Assembly: GCA_028726605.1 (NCBI GenBank)
Contig: JAQYPV010000015.1
Span: forward strand, 28,513-92,512
Direction: 5' to 3'
DNA: 64,000 nucleotides
DNA from: Peptoniphilaceae bacterium
Lineage (GTDB): Bacteria; Bacillota; Clostridia; Tissierellales; Peptoniphilaceae
Shown here: positions 1 to 7,117 of the stretch, piece after piece
Numbering within the stretch: the stretch's first letter is position 1
How the letters are laid out: every line of letters starts with the position of its first letter
The notes under the pieces: generated by a model
Databases searched by the model: none
What the model was told of the DNA's origin: nothing
The model's input: only the letters and a program-made list of their open reading frames with translations
Position numbers and translations under genes: made by a program

Positions 1-1
1 G

Positions 2-1054
2 GAACCGTGTCGGGTCATCGCGCGCGACCCTGAGGCAGCGTTTGACCTCACGTGGAAGGCCAACACCGTCGCCGTCATCACGAACGGCACGGCGATTCTG
101 GGCTTGGGCGACCTCGGCGCAGTGCCGTCGCTTCCGGTGATGGAAGGCAAATGCGCGCTCTTCAAGCGCTTTGGCGGTCTCAACGCCGTGCCCGTGGTCA
201 TCGACGAGAAAGATCCCGAGAAGTTCATCGCCATCGTGGAGGCCATTGCGGACACCTACGGCGGCATCAACTTGGAGGACATCAAAGCGCCGGAGTGCGT
301 CACCATCGAACGGGCGCTCAAAAAATCGCTGTCTATTCCCGTCTTTCACGACGATCAGCACGGCACAGCCATCGTGGTGACGGCGGGGCTCATCAACGCG
401 CTAAAACTCGTGCATAAGACCCCGGAGGAGTGCACGGTCGTCCTGTCCGGCACCGGCGCGGCAGGCAGCTCCATCATCGGCATGCTGAATCAACTCGGCG
501 TGCACAATATCTACGGCTTCAACATCGACGGCCTCTTAAATCGCAACCACATTGCACAGTACAACCCGCTCAACCGGGAACTCGCCGCGGTCACCAATCG
601 CGATGCGGAAGAACTCACGCTGGAGGAGGCCATGGCGAAGGCGGACATCTTCATCGGCGTCTCGGTGCCTGACAAAATCACGGGCGACATGGTGCGCTCC
701 ATGCGCCGCGACCCCATCGTCTTCGCCCTTGCAAATCCGGAGCCGGAGATTCCGTTCGACGCGGCGCGCGATGCCGGTGCGCGAGTGGTCGCGACGGGAC
801 GGAGTGACTACCCTAATCAGGTGAACAACGTCCTGGCCTTCCCCGGTCTCTTCAAAGGGGCGCTTCGCGTGCGCGCCACAGAGATCAACGAAGAAATGAA
901 ATTCGCCGCGGCTGAGGCCCTCGCCGCGCTGGTGTCAGAGGACGAACTCTCCGACGAACACGTCATCCCCTCGCCCTTTGACCCGCGCGTGGCCGACGCC
1001 GTCGCGGAAAGCGTCGCCGCAACGGCACAAAGATGCGGAATCGCCGCACGTTGA
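2..1054 (+). CDS. NAD(P)-dependent malic enzyme, 5'-truncated by the window edge
   Basis: Oxidative decarboxylation of malate to pyruvate, a cytosolic link between C4 acids and pyruvate. The frame is open from base 2; the ORF-track start at 104 is an internal TTG and not a real start, because the family motif around TNGTAILGLGDLGAVPSLPVM lies across it. Visible motifs are the substrate/metal region FHDDQHGTA and the Rossmann loop GTGAAGSSIIGML, followed by the NAD-domain ending in the typical ANPEPEI and DYPNQVNN stretches. About 350 residues are present; bacterial short-form enzymes are near 390-410, so some 50-60 N-terminal residues lie outside. A good terminator follows about 100 bp downstream. 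Cofactor preference (NAD or NADP) cannot be read with confidence. PPDK encoded further on would take the pyruvate product toward PEP. Confidence 0.95.
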   Translation, partial: EPCRVIARDPEAAFDLTWKANTVAVITNGTAILGLGDLGAVPSLPVMEGKCALFKRFGGLNAVPVVIDEKDPEKFIAIVEAIADTYGGINLEDIKAPECVTIERALKKSLSIPVFHDDQHGTAIVVTAGLINALKLVHKTPEECTVVLSGTGAAGSSIIGMLNQLGVHNIYGFNIDGLLNRNHIAQYNPLNRELAAVTNRDAEELTLEEAMAKADIFIGVSVPDKITGDMVRSMRRDPIVFALANPEPEIPFDAARDAGARVVATGRSDYPNQVNNVLAFPGLFKGALRVRATEINEEMKFAAAEALAALVSEDELSDEHVIPSPFDPRVADAVAESVAATAQRCGIAAR

Positions 1055-1159
1055 ATTGGCAATTGAATCGTCCTACAATCATTACAGGCGCACAAATCGT
1101 TATTGATGGCGCGGCAACTCTTCCTGAAACAAGCTCCATCGGTACTAAATAATTGATGC

Positions 1160-1190
1160 AAAAAATCGTGCCTTGACGGCACGATTTTTT
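1160..1190. terminator. Bidirectional intrinsic terminator between malic enzyme and folD
   Basis: AAAAAATCGTGCC, a short TTGAC loop, then GGCACGATTTTTT: a perfect stem flanked by A- and T-runs, so it can work for both convergent genes (malic enzyme on plus, folD on minus). Confidence 0.9.
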
Positions 1191-1235
1191 GATGAATCGT
1201 AAGATGAACTATCATGACGCAAACGCGTTAGCCAT

Positions 1236-2090
1236 TCACTTGGTTTGGTTCGCCGCGCGTTCCGCCGCGCGGACCGTGCGCTCCGCGATGAGGGTCGTTG
1301 TGATGCTGCCGATGCCCCCGGGCGTCGGCGTCGCGGCGGCGACGATGTCCGCCACGCTTTCAAGGTCGACATCGCCACGCATCGTGCCATCCACGAAACT
1401 CACGCCCACGTCAATCAAGATCTGGCCGGACCGAACCATGTCCCCGCGGATGAGGCCTGGCACGCCGGCCGCCGACACGACGACGTCCGCCTTCCGCGTG
1501 AAGGCGGACAAGTCTTCTGTAAAGACATTGGTCATGACGACCGTCGCCAGCCGATCGGCCAAGAGCATGGCAAGCGGCCGCCCCACCACGAGGCCGCTGC
1601 CCACCAGGACGACGGTCTTACCTTGAAGGGCCACGCCGTGAAAATCCAACATCTCCATGACGGCTGCCGGCGCAGCGTAAGTCAAACCATCCGCGCGCCC
1701 GGCCAGCGTCCGACCCAGTTGATCCAGCGTCGCGCCGTCCACGTCCTTTTCGGGCGCCATGGCGTCCTTGACCCGGTTGGCATCGACGCCTTCCGGGAGC
1801 GGCTGCATGAGGAGAATGCCGTGCACTCCGTCGTCACGCGAGAGCGCTGACATCGCCACCACGACGTCATCCGTTGTGGCCGGAGCGTCCAGGGTGTGAT
1901 GCACCACCGCGATGCCGAGCCGCCCCATCACCCGGTCGATGCTCCTCGCGTAGCTCAGATCTTCCGGCTTCTCGCCCACGCGCAGCGTCGACAGCGTCGG
2001 CTGGATGCCACGCGCTTCCAAACGCTCGCGCACGTCGTTCATCCGCGCTTCAATGCACGCATTCACTTCTTTTCCCAACCACCGTTCCAT
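1236..2090 (-). CDS. folD: FolD-like methylenetetrahydrofolate dehydrogenase (divergent active site)
   Basis: FolD normally oxidises 5,10-methylene-THF with NAD(P) and hydrolyses methenyl-THF to 10-formyl-THF in the cytosol. The 284-residue length, the KDVDG motif, a Rossmann segment GSGLVVGRPLAMLL and the C-terminal PTPGGIGSIT identify the family. The active site is unusual: the family signature Tyr-x-x-x-Lys reads YARSI (Tyr47, Ile51), so the lysine needed for cyclohydrolase chemistry is absent; the following VQLPLP motif reads LMQPLP, and the PCTP motif reads YAAP. Dehydrogenase activity may remain while cyclohydrolase activity is doubtful. SD GGAGG precedes the ATG closely. Single gene, ending at the terminator near 1175; the formate/nitrite channel gene follows a 150-bp gap upstream on the map. 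Confidence 0.85.
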   Translation of the reverse strand: MERWLGKEVNACIEARMNDVRERLEARGIQPTLSTLRVGEKPEDLSYARSIDRVMGRLGIAVVHHTLDAPATTDDVVVAMSALSRDDGVHGILLMQPLPEGVDANRVKDAMAPEKDVDGATLDQLGRTLAGRADGLTYAAPAAVMEMLDFHGVALQGKTVVLVGSGLVVGRPLAMLLADRLATVVMTNVFTEDLSAFTRKADVVVSAAGVPGLIRGDMVRSGQILIDVGVSFVDGTMRGDVDLESVADIVAAATPTPGGIGSITTTLIAERTVRAAERAANQTK

Positions 2091-2109
2091 GGCTCCTCCT
2101 TTAGGGAAA

Positions 2110-2186
2110 TTCGAGAGTGTTTCGAGAGTGTTTTGCGCCAGCGCAGCGGCCGACCTTCCCCGTCGTATGGCCTTCCCGTCGTATGG
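2110..2186. repeat. Two short direct duplications in the folD-FNT gap
   Basis: TTCGAGAGTGT occurs twice head to tail, then CCTTCCCCGTCGTATGG is followed directly by CCTTCCCGTCGTATGG. The 151-bp gap shows no gene and no convincing terminator. Confidence 0.6.
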
Positions 2187-2241
2187 AGGAAGAGTTTGGC
2201 TCCCTCTGTTCCTCCCTCCCGTCGCTTTGCGCCGCGCCGAC

Positions 2242-2874
2242 TCACTCGCCTGCCTTTTCCGCCGCTTGACGCAGCGTCGGTAGCATCGCCCCGCCGACGA
2301 CGTTGCCCAACGTGATGACCAAGAGGCGCACGAGCATGTCGGCGCTCCACGCGTCGGCCACGGAGATGTAGTACATATCTGCCACGGAGTGCTCGAAGCC
2401 CGCCAGGATGAAGCACACCACGCCGAAAAAGAGCGCGAGGTAGCGGCCGGTCTCGTAGCGGCTGTGGTTGTAGCCTTCGACGGCGATGTAGATCAAGAGG
2501 TTGCACAGCGCGCCCAGGACGAAGAGACTCAAGAGCGCGTCGCCCGCTTTGGTCATCACGATCTCCGCCGCGCGTTCGTGCAGAGTCGGCCACAGGCGCG
2601 TGAGGCGCAGCGCCTGCGCCATGAGAAACGCGCCGATGAGGTTGCCCACCCAGATGAGCGGGAGCGCGCGGTTGACGTCTTTGGGATTCTGCAACAGGTA
2701 GCAGGCTTTGCCCGTGAAGAGCAAGAGGCCGAATTCGACGATGGTGAAAAGGCCCACTGTGAAGGCGACAGCGCCCACCACGGCGTTCTTCTGCGCCAAG
2801 AAGACGGTACCGCCCACTCCGATCATGAACCCCGCGGCAATGCTCAACAGGAGCGTCTTTATCGGTTTATTCAT
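2242..2874 (-). CDS. Formate/nitrite transporter (FNT) family channel
   Basis: A 210-residue integral membrane protein of the FNT family (FocA/NirC-like pentameric anion channels). Visible signs are six hydrophobic spans, the family segment FTGKACYLL after the second or third span, an NLIGAFL segment, and the FAGFEHSVADMYY-like C-terminal half (here ILAGFEHSVADMYY). The ORF-track start is 78 codons too early; the ATG at 2874 (MNKPIKTLLL) overlaps the stop of the upstream HutD-like gene by 8 bp, so translation is probably coupled. Substrate (formate, nitrite, or another small monovalent anion) cannot be decided; the chain is shorter than FocA (about 285 residues). Confidence 0.88.
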   Translation of the reverse strand: MNKPIKTLLLSIAAGFMIGVGGTVFLAQKNAVVGAVAFTVGLFTIVEFGLLLFTGKACYLLQNPKDVNRALPLIWVGNLIGAFLMAQALRLTRLWPTLHERAAEIVMTKAGDALLSLFVLGALCNLLIYIAVEGYNHSRYETGRYLALFFGVVCFILAGFEHSVADMYYISVADAWSADMLVRLLVITLGNVVGGAMLPTLRQAAEKAGE

Positions 2875-3553
2875 GCTTCCCCCGCGTGACTTCCTGCCCT
2901 TGCGTGACGTCCTGCCCTCGCGTGACTTCGCGCCCCTGCATGACGACGTCCCGTCCCCACGTGACTTCGCCCAAAATGACCGGCGCGTCAGGCAACAGCC
3001 GTAGCGAGTAGAGTGTCGGCTCGGCCTCGATGCGCGCGAGGGTCCCGCCCTCCACCGCTTCGGCAAAGCGGGCATCGTCCGCCGACAGGGCGTTCGGCGC
3101 AAACGCAAAGTCCTTCAAACTGTAGAGAAAGAGCACACCGTCTTTCTTCGGCGTGTACGTGCCTTCATCGGTGAAGACTTGAAGGTGCGCCTCCAGTCCC
3201 TTACGCACGATGAGGTTGAAGTCGACGCAGTCCGCCGAATTCTCCGACGTCGTCTGCCAATGCCCGGGGAAGTACTCCACGTCATACGTCGAGAGAAACC
3301 GCTGATAGAGCGCCTTTCCCTGATCGCTGTGCTCCACCGAGAGCTGTCCGACGAGGGGCAAGAGGTAGCGCTGGTATCCGGTGAAATCGCTGAACGTCGA
3401 CGCCGTTCCGGTAAACGTCGCCGACGAAATCCGCACGTCGAAGCGACGCTCCTTGAAGTCCGCGCCCGCGGGGTCGATGTAGAGTTCCGTCGTCGTGCCG
3501 CCGCTCCACGTCGAAACGCGAAACTCCGACGGCGCAATGCGTGTGAGTTTCAT
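2867..3553 (-). CDS. HutD/Ves family cupin-like protein with repeat tail
   Basis: 228 residues. The opening WSGGTTTELYI is the hallmark of the HutD/Ves family, a bicupin fold of unproven biochemical role, linked to histidine utilisation (HutD) or cold-induced Ves in enterobacteria. Residues 1 to about 190 cover the family domain. The last 32 residues are unlike the family: a six-residue repeat of the type EVTRGQ/DVTQGQ encoded by 18-bp tandem DNA repeats. SD AGGAGG stands 6 nt before the ATG. It overlaps the FNT channel gene by 8 bp, so the two form one operon. No hut genes are in the window, so histidine catabolism is not supported by context. Confidence 0.82.
   Translation of the reverse strand: MKLTRIAPSEFRVSTWSGGTTTELYIDPAGADFKERRFDVRISSATFTGTASTFSDFTGYQRYLLPLVGQLSVEHSDQGKALYQRFLSTYDVEYFPGHWQTTSENSADCVDFNLIVRKGLEAHLQVFTDEGTYTPKKDGVLFLYSLKDFAFAPNALSADDARFAEAVEGGTLARIEAEPTLYSLRLLPDAPVILGEVTWGRDVVMQGREVTRGQDVTQGQEVTRGKHE
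2882..2970. repeat. 18-bp in-frame tandem repeat at the 3' end of the hutD-like gene
   Basis: About four to five degenerate copies of CGTGACTTCCTGCCCTTG (plus strand), one of them 21 bp. Every unit is a multiple of three, so the reading frame is kept and codes for hexapeptide repeats at the C terminus. Confidence 0.8.
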
Positions 3554-3665
3554 ATGTCCTCCTTCGCTTAGTCGAATGATCTGTTGCCCTCAGTGTCCCA
3601 CCATAGCGTCCATTTACAATCCAATCGAGGAAAAACAAGATCCTTTTCTCACCGCTGGACTGCCG

Positions 3666-4134
3666 TACATGGCTAGGCGCGAAATCAGCGATAAACCATG
3701 TGTTGGGCGGCCCCCAGTACACGGCTCACTGCGCAAATCAGCGATATGCCATGTGTTGGGCGGCCCTCCAGTACACGGCTCACTGCGCAAATCCGCGATA
3801 TGCCATGTGTTGGGCGGACCTCCAGTACATGGCTGAGCGCGGAAATCAGCGATATGCCATGTGTTGGGCGGGCCTCCAGTACATGGCTCACTGCGCAAAT
3901 CCGCGATATGCCATGTGTTGGGCGGGACTCCAGTACACGGCTCACTACGGATCCCCACAATTAGCCATGTGTTGGGCGGACCCCCAGTACACGGCTCACT
4001 GCGTAAATTCGCGATATGCCATGTGTTGGGCGGACCCCCAGTACACGGCTCACTGCGTAAATTCGCGATATGCCATGTGTTGGGCGGGCCTCAAGTACAT
4101 GGCTGAGCGCGGATCCCCACGATTAGCCATGTGC
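3666..4134. repeat. 54-bp tandem repeat array, about 9 copies (array 1)
   Basis: Nine units with strict 54-bp spacing, for example TACACGGCTCACTGCGCAAA followed by TCAGCGATATGCCATGTGTT and GGGCGGCCCTCCAG. GCCATGT and ACATGGC (or ACACGGC) on either side of GTTGGGCGG...CCTCCAG form a hairpin bridging neighbouring units. The period is divisible by three, so all frames stay open and produce spurious repeat ORFs on both strands. A related array closes the window (63770-63990). The 3554-3665 stretch before it holds the hutD leader; I see no other gene here. Confidence 0.95.
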
Positions 4135-4152
4135 AGCCCCCTTTTTCACAGT

Positions 4153-4188
4153 AAAAAACGGCCGCCAAGGGATCCCTTGCGGCCGTTT
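4153..4188 (-). terminator. Intrinsic terminator of the HU gene
   Basis: On the minus strand AAACGGCCGC, AAGGGATCCCTT, GGCGGCCGTTTTTT: a long G+C-rich stem, itself with a palindromic top, and a T-run. It separates HU from the 54-bp array. Confidence 0.9.
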
Positions 4189-4223
4189 CTCAAGTGATGA
4201 AGGCGTAAACGCCCTTCACTTCC

Positions 4224-4502
4224 TTACTTGTTCACCGAATCCTTCAGATTCTTGCCGGCTTTGAAGACCGGCGCCACCGACGCCGGGATGTCGATCGTCT
4301 CTTCCGGATTGCGCGGATTGCGTCCCGAACGGGCCTTGCGCTGACGGGTCTCAAACGTGCCGAAGCCCACGAGCTGAACCTTCTCGCCCTTCACCAACGC
4401 CTCCGAAACACTGCTGGTGAACGCATCCAACGCGCGGCTGGCGTCAGACTTCGACAAGTTGCTCTTCTCCGCAATCTGTGCAATCAATTCCGATTTATTC
4501 AT
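4224..4502 (-). CDS. hup: HU family DNA-binding protein
   Basis: Small nucleoid protein, 92 residues, binding and bending DNA as a dimer. MNKSELIAQIAEKSNLSKSD and the beta-arm segment VGFGTFETRQRKARSGRNPR are diagnostic for HU. Length and sequence are ordinary. It has its own promoter (TTGTCA, 16 nt, TATAAT), an SD GGGAGG and a strong terminator, so it is a monocistronic, probably highly expressed gene. Confidence 0.97.
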   Translation of the reverse strand: MNKSELIAQIAEKSNLSKSDASRALDAFTSSVSEALVKGEKVQLVGFGTFETRQRKARSGRNPRNPEETIDIPASVAPVFKAGKNLKDSVNK

Positions 4503-4544
4503 GGTTTCCTCCCTAAAAGTGATGTCAGTGAATACTGTAGGTAA

Positions 4545-4572
4545 ATTATATCAAAACCCGCGCCCCTGACAA
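4545..4572 (-). promoter_or_regulatory. Sigma-A type promoter of hup
   Basis: Minus strand TTGTCA, 16-nt spacer, TATAAT, about 40 nt before the HU start codon. Confidence 0.85.
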
Positions 4573-4738
4573 CTAAAAAACGCCGATTTTATCCCGTTTT
4601 TGCCCGATTTCGGCAATGTTTCGCTTGTAATGCCGACAATGCGCACCGCACTGCCCCTATTTTCTCTCGCGATGTCGATGATTCGCCTATCCTGCGAATC
4701 GTCTGTCTCGGCGAGACCAGCCCATCGCCCACCGCCGC

Positions 4739-5668
4739 CTATTCGCTCGCCGAAGACACGGCCCCGCTCTCCTCTGCCGGCAGCACAATCTCGTCCTCGT
4801 AAAAGCGCAGCTGATGGTCCTTCGCCAGTTGGTTCACGTAGGCGAGATACCGCTCCCGGTCGAGCACCGCGCGCACGTGCTCCTCCACATCCGGCCGGCT
4901 GTCCTTCTTGCCGTCCAGATGCACCACCCGGTACCGACGCGGATCCGACTGGTAAAAGATCTCCGTCTCGCCCACAGCCATCGCAAAGAGATCCTCATCC
5001 GGCACGCGTGCGTCGTCATAGGCGATGTCGCGATACGCCCCCAACGTCGTCGCCTCAAAGAGGTCGCGATTGTACTTCTCCGCCCCTTTGACCGCCGCCG
5101 TGGCATCCGCCTCCAGCGCCGCCTTCACCTCGTTCGCTTCCTTACGCGTCGGCACGGTGATCTCAGTATACGAGACAAGCGCCGCCTCCTTGGGATGCTT
5201 TGCGATGTAGCGGTCGATGTCGTCCGTCGTGGTCGGCGACGCGGCCAAAAACGCCTTGACGTGCGCACTCGCCTTCGCCGCTTCAGAAAGCGTCCCCGAC
5301 AGTTCGCCCGCCGAGACGCCAAACGCATCCAACTGGACCTGCAATCCCGCGGCATCGCCAAAGCGCGCCTGAACCGCATCATTCGCCGCCACGGCCTCCG
5401 CCGTGGCATCGACGGAAAGCTTCCGATCCCGCGCGATGAGCGCCTCGTAGGTCAGTTGGCGCGCCAGCGCCACGTAGCGCTCCCGCACCGCGTCCTGATC
5501 CGTCGCGTCGATCGGCAGCACCTTGTCCACGAGCGCCGCCTCTTGACGCAAGCGGTCACCGGTGAGGACCGTCTCCCCGTCCACCGTTGCGATGATGCCG
5601 CCCGGCGCGCGACAGCCCCCGAGTAAGAGCGCCGCCGCCAACACCGCGCCGACGCGGAGCGCCTTCAT
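4739..5668 (-). CDS. PrsA/SurA-like lipoprotein (foldase-type, extracytoplasmic)
   Basis: 309 residues. A signal peptide with lipobox LLGGC at about residues 16-20 predicts a lipid-anchored protein outside the membrane. The remainder is alpha-helical with the SurA_N/PrsA_N layout (ATVDGETVLTGDRLRQEAAL, then VRERYVALARQLTYEALIAR) and a C-terminal region ending RERYLAYVNQLAKDHQLRFYE, as in PrsA-type foldases. I do not see a clear parvulin core (the centre is weakly conserved), so prolyl isomerase activity is uncertain and the safer reading is a chaperone-like lipoprotein. The ATG at 5668 is preferred over the upstream GTG because it forms an ATGA overlap with the end of hslO and has GAGGGGGAA upstream. 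Confidence 0.75.
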   Translation of the reverse strand: MKALRVGAVLAAALLLGGCRAPGGIIATVDGETVLTGDRLRQEAALVDKVLPIDATDQDAVRERYVALARQLTYEALIARDRKLSVDATAEAVAANDAVQARFGDAAGLQVQLDAFGVSAGELSGTLSEAAKASAHVKAFLAASPTTTDDIDRYIAKHPKEAALVSYTEITVPTRKEANEVKAALEADATAAVKGAEKYNRDLFEATTLGAYRDIAYDDARVPDEDLFAMAVGETEIFYQSDPRRYRVVHLDGKKDSRPDVEEHVRAVLDRERYLAYVNQLAKDHQLRFYEDEIVLPAEESGAVSSASE

Positions 5669-6546
5669 GTCCACACTTCCCCCTCGCGGCGCAATTCGTC
5701 CGCAGAAAAATGATAGGCCGTCCGGCAGAATTCGCAGACCACCTCGGCCCCGCCGTCTTCCTCAGCCATCTGTCGGCGATCCGCCTCGTCGATGGAGAGG
5801 AGGGCGTCCAGCATCTTCTGATGGCTGCAATGGCAGACGTAATGCGGCTGGGTCGTGGCCAAAAGCTCGGGCTCCAGCGTCGCAAACTTCTCCTTCAGGA
5901 TGGCCTCCGGCGTGAGACCCTCGGAGAGCATGGTGGTCATGCTGGGTAGCGTCTCCAACACGTCCTCCAATTTCTCGATGTCCTCCTCCGTGTGATCCGG
6001 CAAGAGCTGGACGAAGAGACCACCGGCGTGCGAGACGTGGTGATCCGGCTCCACCAAGACGCCCAGCGAGATGATGCTGGGCTTCTGCTCGGACTGAAAG
6101 AAATAGGACGCGAAGTCCTCGGCAATTTCGCCGCTCACGAGCTCCGTGAGCCCGGAAAACGGCTTTTTCATGCCGTAACCGCGCACGAGCGAGAGCGTGC
6201 CATCGCGACCGACCCAGCCACCCACGTCCAAGTGGCCGTCCTCGCGCGAGGGGATGTCCACCTCCGGCCGTTCCGCCGTCACGCGCGCCTCGCCGACGCC
6301 GTCCGTCAAACCCACTAGGTAACCGCCTGGGCCGCCACCCTTGATGTTGACGGTGATGGAGTCGCCCGGGTTTTCCAAGCCCAAAGACAAGATGCTCATC
6401 ATGGTGAGGACCCGCCCCATGGCGGCCGTGGCTGTGGTGGACGCGTTGTGGATGTTGCGCATCTCCTCCACCATGTCCGTGGTGTCCGCCACGAAAAAGC
6501 GCACGTGACCCAGGGGATCGATGGCGCGTAAAATCTGATCAGTCAT
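5665..6546 (-). CDS. hslO: Redox-regulated chaperone Hsp33
   Basis: Cytosolic holdase activated by oxidation. 293 residues, the usual length. The zinc/redox switch is intact: Cys238-x-Cys240 (CHC) and Cys271-x2-Cys274 (CEFC). The N-terminal domain shows NASTTATAAMGRVLTMM and IKGGGPGG, both family hallmarks. The ATG at 6546 (MTDQILRAID) is chosen over the ORF-track start 13 codons earlier because the family begins there. Translationally coupled to the downstream PrsA-like gene by an ATGA overlap, joining two protein-folding functions in one operon. Confidence 0.95.
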   Translation of the reverse strand: MTDQILRAIDPLGHVRFFVADTTDMVEEMRNIHNASTTATAAMGRVLTMMSILSLGLENPGDSITVNIKGGGPGGYLVGLTDGVGEARVTAERPEVDIPSREDGHLDVGGWVGRDGTLSLVRGYGMKKPFSGLTELVSGEIAEDFASYFFQSEQKPSIISLGVLVEPDHHVSHAGGLFVQLLPDHTEEDIEKLEDVLETLPSMTTMLSEGLTPEAILKEKFATLEPELLATTQPHYVCHCSHQKMLDALLSIDEADRRQMAEEDGGAEVVCEFCRTAYHFSADELRREGEVWT

Positions 6547-6611
6547 GTTCCCTCTTCTCTTTTTCTGTGATTCTCGGATCTTCAACGTTCCTTCCTCTTT
6601 TACCCAAGAAA

Positions 6612-6650
6612 GACAAGAAAAAAGACCGGCGTCGGTGACGTCGATCTATC
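6612..6650 (-). terminator. Possible weak terminator after the cold-shock gene
   Basis: Minus strand ACCGACGCCGGT followed by CTTTTTTC. The stem is only 4-5 bp, so this is tentative. The preceding GATAGATCGACGTC resembles a segment of the hairpin upstream of trpS. Confidence 0.35.
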
Positions 6651-6687
6651 GCGTTTCATCATCTATAAAAACCGAAAATTCGATTCC

Positions 6688-6891
6688 TTATAATTTCTGA
6701 ACGTTAGCTGCTTGCGGACCTTTTTCCCCGTCCACGACATCGAACTCGACGTCCTGACCTTCATCCAGCGTGCGAAATTCACCCGTGTTGGGCAGAGCAG
6801 AGAAGTGTACGAAGACGTCGTTGCCGTCCTCCGCGGAAATGAATCCGTAACCCTTCGACGCGCTGAACCATTTAACCGTGCCTTTTACCAT
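6688..6891 (-). CDS. CspA-family cold shock protein
   Basis: 67-residue single CSD domain. RNP1 is KGYGFI and RNP2 is VFVHFSAL, so it is a single-stranded RNA/DNA binding chaperone. The start is [10 protein letters not shown] at 6891, six codons inside the ORF-track entry, with SD GGAGG 11 nt upstream. Monocistronic, preceded by a promoter with a perfect -35 box. Confidence 0.97.
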   Translation of the reverse strand: MVKGTVKWFSASKGYGFISAEDGNDVFVHFSALPNTGEFRTLDEGQDVEFDVVDGEKGPQAANVQKL

Positions 6892-6941
6892 AATCGAATT
6901 TTCCTCCAAATCGTTTACTTAGCCTTCTGGCTACTTTTGAT

Positions 6942-6970
6942 ACTTTAGCACGAAACCCCCTGAGTGTCAA
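6942..6970 (-). promoter_or_regulatory. Promoter of the cold-shock gene
   Basis: Minus strand TTGACA, 17-nt spacer, TAAAGT; about 45 nt of leader to the start codon. No longer structured cold-shock leader is obvious. Confidence 0.8.
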
Positions 6971-7117
6971 TTTGGACACCGCCCCGCGGCTTTCGGCATC
7001 GACACGGCGCACCCCAGGCCCCCGCAGGGACGTTCGGGAGCCTGAGCGAGACGCCAACCGAAATGACGCTGCTCTGCGTCGCGATGCTTACCGTAAGGGG
7101 CGCGGCTTCGGCGCGAA

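Noticed and set aside
3700-4197. 165-residue repeat ORF (and overlapping ORFs on both strands) over the 54-bp array
   Set aside because: The period is a multiple of three, so every frame stays open automatically; no SD, no signal, and conservation follows nucleotide hairpin arms rather than one reading frame.
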